A stretch of DNA of 64,000 nucleotides, taken from Bradyrhizobium manausense (lineage in GTDB: Bacteria; Pseudomonadota; Alphaproteobacteria; Rhizobiales; Xanthobacteraceae). The notes under the pieces were generated by a model, which was given only the letters and a program-made list of their open reading frames with translations, was not told the DNA's origin and did not search any database. The position numbers and the translations under genes were made by a program. How positions within the stretch are numbered: position 1 is the stretch's first letter; every line of letters begins with the position of its first letter. Below, one piece after another: positions 17,093 through 25,030 of this stretch. The stretch is from NCBI RefSeq assembly GCF_018129685.1, contig NZ_JAFCLG010000022.1, forward strand, positions 24,451 through 88,450, written 5' to 3'.

Positions 17093-18418
17093 GTGACTTC
17101 AGCATTGCGCCTATTGCAGACCGCCGCCGCCACGGCGGTCCTGACATTCAGCTTACAGGCGCAAGCGGCCACGGACATCGCGTGGTGGCATGCGATGTCT
17201 GGCGAGCTCGGCAAGCAGCTCGAAAAACTCGCCTCCGATTTCAACGCCTCGCAGTCGGATTACCGTGTCGTGCCCGCTTACAAGGGCAGTTACACCGAGA
17301 CGGTGACGGCTGCGATCTTCGCTTTCCGCTCGCGCAGCCAGCCCGCGATCGTCCAGGTCAACGAGGTCGCCACCGCCACGATGACCGCGGCCAAGGGCGC
17401 GATCTATCCGGTCTACAGCATGATGCGCGACATGGGCGAGCCGTTCTCGCTCAACGACTATCTTCCGGCGGTCTCCGGCTATTACACCGATGCGTCGGGC
17501 AATCTGCTGTCGTTCCCGTTCAACTCCTCGACGCCGATCCTCTATTACAACAAGACCATGTTCCGCGACGCCGGCCTCGATCCCGAGGCGCCGCCGAAGA
17601 CATGGCCCGAGCTCGGTGCCGTTGCAAAACGCCTGCGTGATCACGGCGCCGTCTGCGGCTTCACCACGTCGTGGCCGTCATGGATCCATGTCGAGAATTT
17701 CTCGGCGTTTCACAATCTGCCGCTGGCGACGCGCGGGAACGGCTTTGCCGGCCTCGATGCGGATCTGACCATCAACAATCCGCTCGCGGTCAGGCACATC
17801 GCCCAGCTCGCCGAATGGCAGAAGACAAAACTGTTCGACTATAGCGGCCGCGGGCAATCGGCCGAGCCGCGCTTCCAGAAGGGCGAATGCGGCATCTTCA
17901 TCGGCTCCTCGGCGACGCGGGCCGACATCAAGGCGAATTCGAAATTCGAGATCGGTTACGGCATGATGCCGTACTGGCCGGACGTTGCGGGCGCGCCGCA
18001 GAATTCCATCATCGGCGGCGCCACGCTGTGGGTGCTGCGCGACCGGCCGCGCGAGGAGTACAAGGGCGTGGCGCGGTTCTTTGCCTATCTCTCGCAGCCC
18101 GGCGTGCAGGCCGCCTGGCATCAGAACACCGGATACTTGCCGGTCACCCGCGCCGCTTTCGAGCTGACGCGTGCGCAAGGCTTCTACGAACGCAATCCGG
18201 GCTCGGCGATCTCGTTCGAGCAGATCACGCTGCATTCGCCGACCGAGAATTCGAAAGGCATCCGGCTCGGCTCTTTCGTGCTGATCCGCGGAGCGATCGA
18301 GGACGAGCTGGAGCAGGCCTTCGCCGGCCAGAAAAGCGCACAAGCCGCGCTCGATTCCGCCGTCGAGCGCGGCAACAAGCTGCTGCGCCAGTTCGAGCGC
18401 GCCAGCCCGGAGCGGTAG
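17093..18418 (+). CDS. UgpB-like ABC sugar/glycerol-3-phosphate binding protein, orphan
   Basis: A 441-aa exported protein. The signal peptide ends near LQAQAA. The mature part has the UgpB-type opening DIAWWHAMSGELGKQL and later stretches SFPFNSSTPILYYN, FQKGECGIFIGSSA and NSIIGGATLWVL, all typical of UgpB glycerol-3-phosphate or glycerophosphodiester binding proteins. The GTG at 17093 is used because GGGAAGAG lies 6 nt upstream; the TTG at 17066 lacks one. The gene is divergent from the sensor operon. No ugpA, ugpE or ugpC is nearby, so transport would depend on components elsewhere. Confidence 0.85.
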   Translation: MTSALRLLQTAAATAVLTFSLQAQAATDIAWWHAMSGELGKQLEKLASDFNASQSDYRVVPAYKGSYTETVTAAIFAFRSRSQPAIVQVNEVATATMTAAKGAIYPVYSMMRDMGEPFSLNDYLPAVSGYYTDASGNLLSFPFNSSTPILYYNKTMFRDAGLDPEAPPKTWPELGAVAKRLRDHGAVCGFTTSWPSWIHVENFSAFHNLPLATRGNGFAGLDADLTINNPLAVRHIAQLAEWQKTKLFDYSGRGQSAEPRFQKGECGIFIGSSATRADIKANSKFEIGYGMMPYWPDVAGAPQNSIIGGATLWVLRDRPREEYKGVARFFAYLSQPGVQAAWHQNTGYLPVTRAAFELTRAQGFYERNPGSAISFEQITLHSPTENSKGIRLGSFVLIRGAIEDELEQAFAGQKSAQAALDSAVERGNKLLRQFERASPER

Positions 18419-18446
18419 CGTTGGCCCGTCTGCAACCGCGAATGAG

Positions 18447-18573
18447 ATGCGCTCCCTCCCCCGCCTGCGGGGGAGGGTTGGGGAGAGGGTGTCTCCGCAA
18501 CGGGACAATCCCCCAGAGGAGAGAACCCTCACCCGACGCTTCGCGTCGACCTCTCCCGCAAGCGGGAGAGGTG
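18447..18573. repeat. palindromic repeat, CCTCTCCC/GGGAGAGG family
   Basis: Contains CTCCCCCGCCTGCGGGGGAG, GGGAGAGGGT pairing with ACCCTCACCC-like segments, CGACGCTTCGCGTCG and CCTCTCCCGCAAGCGGGAGAGG. It sits between the UgpB-like gene and the APH-fold gene and is related to the elements at 2024-2158 and 27893-28045. Confidence 0.8.
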
Positions 18574-18596
18574 CACCGGTTGCTTGGCTTGCGCTG

Positions 18597-19556
18597 ATGA
18601 CCATAGCTCCATCGCACCAATTGCCGGCTTTCGCCGACACCCAGACCTTTCGCGCCTGGCGCTCTCAGCCCGAGCAATGGTTGCCGGTCGCGCTCGACAT
18701 CGCGCGCAGCCACGGCATCGACGCCGCCTCGCCGCATGTGTTCTCCACCGGCACCAATCTCGTGGTCGGCCTCGGCGAGAGGCTGATCCTGAAAATCTTC
18801 CCGCCGCTCCTGCGCGCGCAATTCGTCTCCGAGCGCGGCTCGCTGATGCAGCTTGCGGGCCGCCTGCATCTGCCGATCCCGGAGATCGTTGCGGAAGGGG
18901 AGCGAGACGGCTGGCCCTATCTGATCATTACGCTTCTATCAGGCACGCTCGGCTCGGAGGTCTGGCCGCAGCTGCCCGAGGTGCAGAAAGAGCGCGTGCT
19001 GCGCCAGATCGGCGAGACCATCGCCGCCGTGCAAGCCGCGCCGCTCGGCCCGCTCGCGCATCTCGAGCCGCGCTGGGATGCGTTCATGCGCGCGCAGATG
19101 CAGGCGTGCCGCGCACGGCACACGCGTCTTGGCCTCGCGCCGAAATTCCTCGCCGGCCTCGATGATCTCCTGCGTGACGCCGCGACGCTGATTCCCATGG
19201 ATGCGCCGCCGGTCATCCTGATCGGCGAATACATCCCGGAGAACTTCCTGCTCGCCTGCCACGACGATCAATGGTCGCTCAAAGGCCTGTTCGACTTCGG
19301 CGATGTGCGTGCGGGCTGGCGCGACTACGATCTGCTCGGCCCCAGCGCGTTCATGGCGGCGGGCCGGCCGGGCAGGGTGAGCAACCTGCTCGGCGGTTTC
19401 GGCTATGAGAAGCCAGATTATGCGCTCAAACGCCGCCTGATGGCCCTGATGCTGCTGCACCACGCCAGCGACCTCAACAGCCACATCTGCATCGAAGGCT
19501 GGCAGGAGCGGGCGAATGATCTGGTGGAGCTGCAGGAGCTGATCTGGGCGCAGTGA
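18597..19556 (+). CDS. APH-fold (aminoglycoside phosphotransferase family) protein, altered catalytic loop
   Basis: A 319-aa cytoplasmic protein of the APH/choline kinase fold. The N lobe has STGTNLVVGLG and LILKIFPP with the likely ATP-binding Lys. The C lobe has the metal-binding segment LFDFGDVRAGWRDYDL. The catalytic loop, normally HGDxxxxN, reads IGEYIPEN here: His is Ile, the catalytic Asp is Glu, and the Asn is kept. Activity may therefore be altered. The ATG at 18597 is the first start after the palindromic repeat. The natural substrate is unknown, and resistance should not be assumed from the family name. Confidence 0.75.
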   Translation: MTIAPSHQLPAFADTQTFRAWRSQPEQWLPVALDIARSHGIDAASPHVFSTGTNLVVGLGERLILKIFPPLLRAQFVSERGSLMQLAGRLHLPIPEIVAEGERDGWPYLIITLLSGTLGSEVWPQLPEVQKERVLRQIGETIAAVQAAPLGPLAHLEPRWDAFMRAQMQACRARHTRLGLAPKFLAGLDDLLRDAATLIPMDAPPVILIGEYIPENFLLACHDDQWSLKGLFDFGDVRAGWRDYDLLGPSAFMAAGRPGRVSNLLGGFGYEKPDYALKRRLMALMLLHHASDLNSHICIEGWQERANDLVELQELIWAQ

Positions 19557-19575
19557 TCGCTTCATCTCGACGCTC

Positions 19576-19615
19576 CGTCATTCCGGGATCGAAGCTGCGG
19601 ATCGCCCCGGAATGA
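19576..19615. repeat. short palindrome, CATTCCGGG family
   Basis: CGTCATTCCGGGATCG is inverted as CGCCCCGGAATGACCG, with a short loop. It lies between the convergent APH-fold gene and the first exported paralogue gene and could act as a bidirectional terminator. Confidence 0.6.
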
Positions 19616-19635
19616 CCGCCGTGGCTTGTCGCCTG

Positions 19636-20088
19636 CTAGCCCTTGGACTGGATCAGTTGAGCCGCCTTGCTCAACACGCCGATGACGGCGCTGAGTCCGG
19701 CCGGATGACTGCTGGCCGTGGCTTGCTTCACCAGGCTCGCGAACACGGACCGGCACACGCTGATGGCGGAGAGTGCCTGAGCCTTGCTGCTTGCCGCCCG
19801 CAACTGCGAGGCGGCGGTCTGCAGCGCGCTGCGTGCCTCCGGCGGATCATACCGGTTGAGGGTCCCGCCCATGCGATCGAGCACACCAGCGACGCAGTCG
19901 TAAAGCGCCTTGCCGGCGCTGGCGCTGCACGATTGCAGCCCGGCAGTGCCGACCTCTGCGGCCGCGGCAGCCCCGCCACCGGCATGTGCCGGGCCAATGG
20001 TCCCCGGGGCCGCCGTGAACAGCAGCAGGGCCATGATGATCCGCAGGCCCCTCGCGGTCGATGTGATCATTCCGTATCTCGCTGTCAT
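19636..20088 (-). CDS. small exported protein, paralogue A (caspase-linked locus)
   Basis: A 150-aa protein of unknown function. A signal peptide (about 8-38, cleaved near GPAHA) is followed by an alanine-rich helical domain. It shares a pattern with the gene at 20814-21308: a Cys, then ALYDCV, then KAQALSA and the identical last four residues QSKG. Two cysteines about 15 residues apart may form a disulfide. GGAGG 8 nt upstream supports the ATG at 20088. It is the last gene of a three-gene minus-strand set divergent from the caspase-fold gene. No known domain is recognised. Confidence 0.65.
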   Translation of the reverse strand: MTARYGMITSTARGLRIIMALLLFTAAPGTIGPAHAGGGAAAAAEVGTAGLQSCSASAGKALYDCVAGVLDRMGGTLNRYDPPEARSALQTAASQLRAASSKAQALSAISVCRSVFASLVKQATASSHPAGLSAVIGVLSKAAQLIQSKG

Positions 20089-20207
20089 CACGCGATCCTC
20101 CGTCCTCATCCCTTGGCCAGTGTCTGGTCGCTCCATCCGGGCAACACTGTCCTGCCGCGGAGGCCCATGCGAAATGCCGGTCTCGATGTCTCCATGCACG
20201 TCCCCTG

Positions 20208-20804
20208 TCATCGCGACGTCGTTGGTGTGACCGCGTTGCCGACCGTGAATTCGCACGGCACCGTCGTCAGCCTTGGTTCACCTCTCAGCGCGAACAGGTG
20301 CTCCCACTGTGACCTGCGGCACACGACACCGCTGGGCGCGTCCTCGACGATGACGACCGCATAGAGCCGGTCGCGCTTCTGGAACGCCTTGATGCTGGTG
20401 TCTTCAGGGAAGGTTTGCAGCAACGTCAGCACGCCGTGGCCGCTGTCGAGATCCGCGGCGATGCCGGCGATACCCGAGATGATGCGCCATTTGCCGCCTT
20501 CGATCGTGGCGCCGATAAAGGTGCCCTCGGTGAGCGTGTTCTGGAGGATTTTCTGCTTGAGGAAATCAGGTCCAAGCTCGGCGCTCTGGCGCAACCGGTT
20601 CTTCAGGCTCGGCGAGTAGAAGACCTTGTCGGTGCCGCCCTGAAACACGATGGTCGTGCCCTCGGGCCCGCCGGCGATCAGGTTCTGGAATTCACGACCG
20701 CTCAGCACGCCGGCCGAAGCGACAGGCGTCGCCAATATGGCAAATGCCGCTACGGTCGCTGCCAGCTTCGCTGTGCCGAGCAGAACGGTGATGAAGCGCA
20801 TCAT
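20208..20804 (-). CDS. exported protein of unknown function (caspase-linked locus)
   Basis: A 198-aa protein with a signal peptide (residues 1-31, cleaved near PVASAG). The mature part is mixed alpha/beta, including FQNLIAGGPEGTTIVFQG, GTFIGATIEGGKWRI and GVLTLLQTFPED. A C-terminal stretch, VCRRSQWEHLFAL, has Cys and aromatic residues, and PCEF follows. The gene begins 10 nt after the stop of the upstream paralogue gene, so the two are co-transcribed. I know no domain for it. A short decayed copy of the CRRS-coding segment lies in the intergenic region at 21441-21474. Confidence 0.65.
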   Translation of the reverse strand: MMRFITVLLGTAKLAATVAAFAILATPVASAGVLSGREFQNLIAGGPEGTTIVFQGGTDKVFYSPSLKNRLRQSAELGPDFLKQKILQNTLTEGTFIGATIEGGKWRIISGIAGIAADLDSGHGVLTLLQTFPEDTSIKAFQKRDRLYAVVIVEDAPSGVVCRRSQWEHLFALRGEPRLTTVPCEFTVGNAVTPTTSR

Positions 20805-20813
20805 CTCTTCGCA

Positions 20814-21308
20814 TCATCCCTTGGACTGGACCAATTGAACGGCGTGGCCGATCAGCGCGGATATGGCGGCAAGGTCCTGGGCATCGGCGGTGCCGCCCTC
20901 GACGTGTCCGATCGTTCGAGCCTGTTGCAAGGCACCTGAGATCGCCGCGCGCGCTTGCGCCAGCGCCGAGAGCGCCTGCACCTTGTCAACGGCGCGTCGC
21001 AGTCGGTAGATGGCGTTGTCGAACGGCTGCTTGACCGAAGGCGGTATCGCGTTCCTCCCAAGCTGTTGGCACGCATTGTTGAGCGCCGTGGCGACGCAGC
21101 CGTAAAGGGCCGTGCCGGTGTTGCTGCCGCACTTTGCGAGATCGGCTTCCGCGTTTCGCGCAGCGATGCCGGCCTGCGTGATCGCCATCGCCTCACGGCT
21201 CTCGAAAGGCGGTCCGCCAAGAGCCAGCGCCAAAATCATCGACAGGCCGGCGCATGCGCCAATTCTCGATCGATTGCGATGCGCAATTCCAGGTGCATTG
21301 CCCCTCAT
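20814..21308 (-). CDS. small exported protein, paralogue B (caspase-linked locus)
   Basis: A 164-aa protein. An N-terminal basic region and hydrophobic stretch (about 17-32) form a probable signal peptide, cleaved near REAMA. The mature helical domain shares with the gene at 19636-20088 the pattern Cys, ALYGCV, KVQALSA and AVQLVQSKG at the C terminus. The ATG at 21308 is chosen because the signal peptide starts here; a GGGGG run upstream is a weak ribosome site. It is the first gene of the three-gene unit facing away from the caspase-fold gene. Function is unknown. Confidence 0.62.
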   Translation of the reverse strand: MRGNAPGIAHRNRSRIGACAGLSMILALALGGPPFESREAMAITQAGIAARNAEADLAKCGSNTGTALYGCVATALNNACQQLGRNAIPPSVKQPFDNAIYRLRRAVDKVQALSALAQARAAISGALQQARTIGHVEGGTADAQDLAAISALIGHAVQLVQSKG

Positions 21309-21675
21309 AGAGATACCCCCGCCACCGACTCGAGGTTCGATGATGCTGACCTGCTTCGCCAAGATTTTCGCAACCAGCGTGATGCCGATTCCGGTTGCGA
21401 ACCGCACAGCAAATCCCGATTCCAGGATCAGCTCCTACCGCGAACAATCGTTTTCGAATGTGACCTGCGGCACATCAGGGCTGAAGCGATCCCGCAAAGG
21501 TGTCCGGCACTGAAAGCAATCGGCAATCGCGGGCGGCATTGCCCGTCACGAAAGAATTTGGGAATCGTCAATCTGCAAAATCCAAGCATACTGTCGTTTC
21601 GCCGTCAATTTGGCGCAAGCTCAGGAATGACAGCGGCAAGGGGTTCGCCTAGGATTCCGCTCGGCCCGATTGGTC
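21309..21675. other. divergent intergenic region of the caspase locus
   Basis: A 367-nt gap between the divergent exported-protein unit and the caspase-fold gene. It must hold both promoters, but I cannot name convincing boxes. At 21441-21474 it carries CGCGAACA-N12-TGTGACCTGCGGCACA (first two bases at 21439-21440). The same pattern with the same spacing occurs inside the coding end of the 20208-20804 gene (20291-20324), so part of this gap may be a decayed duplicate. Confidence 0.5.
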
Positions 21676-23079
21676 ATGATGCAGATGCGAAAATCACTTG
21701 AACTTGGATTGGTCGTCTGGCTCCTGCATCTGCTTTTGGTGCAGCCGGTCTTGGCTGTTAGCGAACGCAAAATGGTAGCAACCTTAGCGCCGCGGCTCGC
21801 GCTGGTGATCGGCAACGCCAGTTACACAAAGCTGGGGACGCTGGCCAATCCCGCACGCGATGCACAATTGATCGCGGACAGACTGCAGCAGATCGGATTT
21901 GAGGTCACGGCAGTGACCGATCGCGACCTGCGAAGCCTCTCGCAGGACGTGGAGGAGTTTGCACAGACCGTGAAGGCAAGCGGACCTTCGACCGTCGCAT
22001 TGCTCTACTATGCCGGCCACGGCTTCGAGAGCGACGGCGTCAACTACCTTGTCCCGGTGAATGCCGACATCAAGCGGCGCGCCGACATCGGAGGGCAATC
22101 CCTGGCCGTCAAGCGCGTCGCCGATCGCCTGTCTGCAGCAGGCAATGCGCTCAACATCCTCATCGTGGATGCTTGCCGCGACAATCCATTTCCGCCGGGC
22201 ATTGCCGGCAGCACGCTCGGGCTGGTCCCGATGGGGGCAGTCTACGGCGTCTTCATTGCTTCGGCCACCGGCTCGGGCAAGGTCGCGCTCGACGGGGACG
22301 ACGGCCATAGCCCCTACACCAGGGCGCTTGCGGACGCGATGATCGTGCCGGGCGAGCGTCTGGAAGACGTGTTCAAGAGCGTGCGCCGTCAGGTGCGGCT
22401 TTCGACGGGTGAGCAGCAGATTCCCTGGGAATCCACGTCGCTCGAGCTCGACTTCTTTTTCGTGCCGCCACCGCCACTGCCGAGCCAGGCCGCGCAATTG
22501 CTCACGGCGGCACAGGAGACCGGCAACGTCGCGCTCTACGATCTCCTTGTCGAACGCTTTCCGACAAGCCCCGAAGCCGCCGTGGCACGCTCGGCGGCCG
22601 CCGAACTGAGGAAGAATGCGGCTGCGAACGGGCCTGCGGCCGCATCCGCCGCGTCGCTTGTGCTCGACCGCGCGCGGCAGACCCGCACCCCGGAGGCTTA
22701 TGATCTCGTGGCCGCGCTGTTTCCGGATGCGCCAGAGGCTGACGAGGCGCGCAACGCGGCCTCGCGCCTGCGCGAGATCACCGTGCTCGACAGTGCGGGG
22801 CCCACTTATGAAGGCCGCGAACTCGTGCAGCTCATCCAGGCCGAGCTGGCGCGGCTTGATTGTTTTGCGGGCCAGCAGGGCGGCGTCTTCGATGCTGCCA
22901 CCATTCAAGGTCTGCGCCGGGCCTCGCTGCTCTCCGACGAGCATTATCTCTGGCACCGTCCGACCATGGCCGCGCTGCGGGCCCTGAAGAAGGTCGACAA
23001 CCGCGATGGCTGTGCCAGGCAGAAGACGGTCGCGGCGCCGCATTGTCTTCGGGTCAACAACGAGGACTTTTGTCAATGA
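21676..23079 (+). CDS. caspase-fold (peptidase C14/orthocaspase) exported protein
   Basis: A 467-aa protein with an N-terminal signal or anchor helix (about 8-28). The p20-like caspase domain (about 38-250) starts PRLALVIGNASYTKLG, has the catalytic His in LLYYAGHGFES (near 115) and the catalytic Cys in LIVDACRDNPF (near 167), so the dyad is intact. The C-terminal half has alanine-rich helical repeats (ALYDLLVERFPTSPEA and AYDLVAALFPDAPEA are similar units) and then a stretch resembling a peptidoglycan-binding module (LIQAELARLDCFAGQ, GVFDAATIQGLRRA). ATGs at 21676, 21679 and 21685 are possible and none has a strong ribosome site. Orthocaspases cleave after Arg or Lys; substrates here are unknown. 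Confidence 0.85.
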   Translation: MMQMRKSLELGLVVWLLHLLLVQPVLAVSERKMVATLAPRLALVIGNASYTKLGTLANPARDAQLIADRLQQIGFEVTAVTDRDLRSLSQDVEEFAQTVKASGPSTVALLYYAGHGFESDGVNYLVPVNADIKRRADIGGQSLAVKRVADRLSAAGNALNILIVDACRDNPFPPGIAGSTLGLVPMGAVYGVFIASATGSGKVALDGDDGHSPYTRALADAMIVPGERLEDVFKSVRRQVRLSTGEQQIPWESTSLELDFFFVPPPPLPSQAAQLLTAAQETGNVALYDLLVERFPTSPEAAVARSAAAELRKNAAANGPAAASAASLVLDRARQTRTPEAYDLVAALFPDAPEADEARNAASRLREITVLDSAGPTYEGRELVQLIQAELARLDCFAGQQGGVFDAATIQGLRRASLLSDEHYLWHRPTMAALRALKKVDNRDGCARQKTVAAPHCLRVNNEDFCQ

Positions 23080-23293
23080 TCGCTCATGAATTAGGCTTCA
23101 TTATATTGCAGCATATTTTATAGGCATGCGCCTCGCTTTGTATGCAATGCTGAAATGAGGGCGGTGCGTGTCTTTCGATCGATCGACATTTGAAATCAGT
23201 GGCTTAGGCGGCGCCTAACCTCCTCTTCACCCTTGGCACGAACCTTGCGAATCCCGTTCCAACCAGAAAACTTTTCGAGTTGGAGCATCCCCC

Positions 23294-24916
23294 ATGAAGC
23301 GCCGCGATTTCCTCAAGTCCGTTTCCGGATTGGCCGCCGGCGCGGCGCTTCCCATCGTGCCAGAGGTCATCTCCTCGGCCTATGCCGACGCCCGTTCGGA
23401 GACGCTGCTGATCGTCTCGGAAGGCGGCCCCAACAATCTCGACATCCATGGCGTCGGCACCAACGTGCCCGGCTACGAGGTGTCGTGGAATTGCTACGAC
23501 CGCCTGATCAGCCACGAGATGAAGAGCGGCCCCGGCGGCGTGCCGTATTACGATCGCGACAAGTTCAAGGGCGAGCTCGCCGAGGAGTTCAAGATCGACG
23601 ACATGTCGGTCACCTTCAAGCTGCGCAAGAACGCCAAATTCCACGACGGCACGCCTGTCACCGCCAAGGACGTCAAATGGTCGCTCGATCGCGCCGTCAG
23701 CGTCGGCGGCTTCCCGACCTTCCAGATGAGCGCGGGCTCGCTGACCAAGCCGGAGCAGTTCGTCGTGATCGACGACCACACCGTGCGCGTCGACTTCCTG
23801 AAGAAGGACAGGCTGACGGTGCCCGATCTCGCCGTCATCGTGCCCTGCATCGTCAACTCCGAGCTGGTGAAGAAGAATGCCAGCGAGAAGGATCCCTGGG
23901 GTCTCGAATTCACCAAGCAGCAGACCGCGGGCTCCGGCGCCTACAAGGTGACGAAGTGGACCGCCGGCACCGAAGTGATCATGGAGCGCAACGAGGATTG
24001 GGCCTGTGGTCCGCTGCCGAAGATCAAGCGCGTGATCTGGCGCATGGTGCCGCAGGCCGGCAACCGCCGCGCGCTGCTCGAGCGCGGTGACGCCGACATC
24101 TCCTACGAACTTCCGAACAAGGATTTCCAGGAGATGAAGGCGAGCGGCAAGCTCAACGTCGTGTCGCTGCCGTTCTCCAACGGCATCCAGTATATCGGCA
24201 TGAACGTCACCAAGCCGCCCTTCGACAATCCGAAGGTTCGTCAGGCCGTCGCCTACGCGCTGCCCTATCAGAAGATCATGGACGCCGTGATGTTCGGGCT
24301 GGCGAACCCGATGTTCGGTGCGCCGAAGGACAAGCCGACCGAAGTCGCCTGGCCGCAGCCGCACAAATACAACACCGACATCGAGAAGGCGAAGGCGCTG
24401 ATGGCCGAAGCAGGCATGGCAGGCGGCTTCGAGACCACGATCTCGTTCGACCTGAACTTCGCCGGCGTCAACGAGCCGCTCTGCGTGCTGGTGCAGGAGA
24501 GCCTCGCGCAGATCGGCATCAAGACCACCATCAACAAGGTGCCCGGCGCCAACTGGCGCACCGAGTTGAACAAGAAGGAGATGCCGCTCTTCACCAACGT
24601 GTTCTCGGGCTGGCTCGATTACCCCGAGTACTTCTTCTACTGGTGCTATCACGGCAACAATTCCGTCTTCAACACCATGAGCTACAAGTCGGCGGAGATG
24701 GACAGGCTGATCGACGGCGCGCGCACAGCTGCCGCAGCCGGTGACACCGCGACCTACGACGCCGACGTGAGGGGTTTTGTCGACCTCGCCTACACCGACA
24801 TCCCGCGCATTCCGCTCTATCAGCCCTTCGTCAACGTCGCGATGCAGAAGAACATCAGCGGCTACCAGTACTGGTTCCACCGGAGGCTCGATTATCGCGC
24901 GATGGCAAAAGGGTAA
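23294..24916 (+). CDS. peptide/nickel-type ABC transporter substrate-binding protein
   Basis: A 540-aa family 5 (DppA/OppA-like) binding protein with a Tat-like signal KRRDFLKSVSGLAAGAAL. Typical stretches are LRKNAKFHDGTPVTAKDVKWS and the late FSGWLDYPEYFFYWCYHG. The gene opens an operon of two permeases (25031, 26048) and a fused ATPase (27042), followed by AtzG/AtzE/AtzH-like genes. The family name says peptides, but the downstream hydrolases suggest a carboxylated urea, biuret or ureide-type solute. The ATG at 23294 has GGAG 9 nt upstream. A Tat signal would mean folding before export, which is seen in several family 5 proteins of rhizobia. Confidence 0.88.
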   Translation: MKRRDFLKSVSGLAAGAALPIVPEVISSAYADARSETLLIVSEGGPNNLDIHGVGTNVPGYEVSWNCYDRLISHEMKSGPGGVPYYDRDKFKGELAEEFKIDDMSVTFKLRKNAKFHDGTPVTAKDVKWSLDRAVSVGGFPTFQMSAGSLTKPEQFVVIDDHTVRVDFLKKDRLTVPDLAVIVPCIVNSELVKKNASEKDPWGLEFTKQQTAGSGAYKVTKWTAGTEVIMERNEDWACGPLPKIKRVIWRMVPQAGNRRALLERGDADISYELPNKDFQEMKASGKLNVVSLPFSNGIQYIGMNVTKPPFDNPKVRQAVAYALPYQKIMDAVMFGLANPMFGAPKDKPTEVAWPQPHKYNTDIEKAKALMAEAGMAGGFETTISFDLNFAGVNEPLCVLVQESLAQIGIKTTINKVPGANWRTELNKKEMPLFTNVFSGWLDYPEYFFYWCYHGNNSVFNTMSYKSAEMDRLIDGARTAAAAGDTATYDADVRGFVDLAYTDIPRIPLYQPFVNVAMQKNISGYQYWFHRRLDYRAMAKG

Positions 24917-24921
24917 AGGAG

Positions 24922-25012
24922 GCGAATGGTGAGTGGCGAATAGCGAATAGGGGAAAGTGATGGTTGCCGACGGCCGCGAATATCCATTCGCCATTCGCTA
25001 TTCACCATTCGC
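24922..25012. repeat. palindromic repeat, GAATAGCGAATAG family, copy 1
   Basis: GCGAATGGTGAGTGGCGAATAGCGAATA on the left is inverted as ATATTC..GCCATTCGCTATTCACCATTCGC on the right. A relative is at 62291-62355. It fills the gap between the binding-protein and first permease genes. Confidence 0.8.
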
Positions 25013-25030
25013 GCGAACGGAGCGCGCCCC

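Noticed and set aside
23138..23147. TTGTATGCAA upstream of the peptide-type transporter as a GntR site
   Set aside because: It matches the 33501 candidate only loosely and could occur by chance in this A/T-richer gap.
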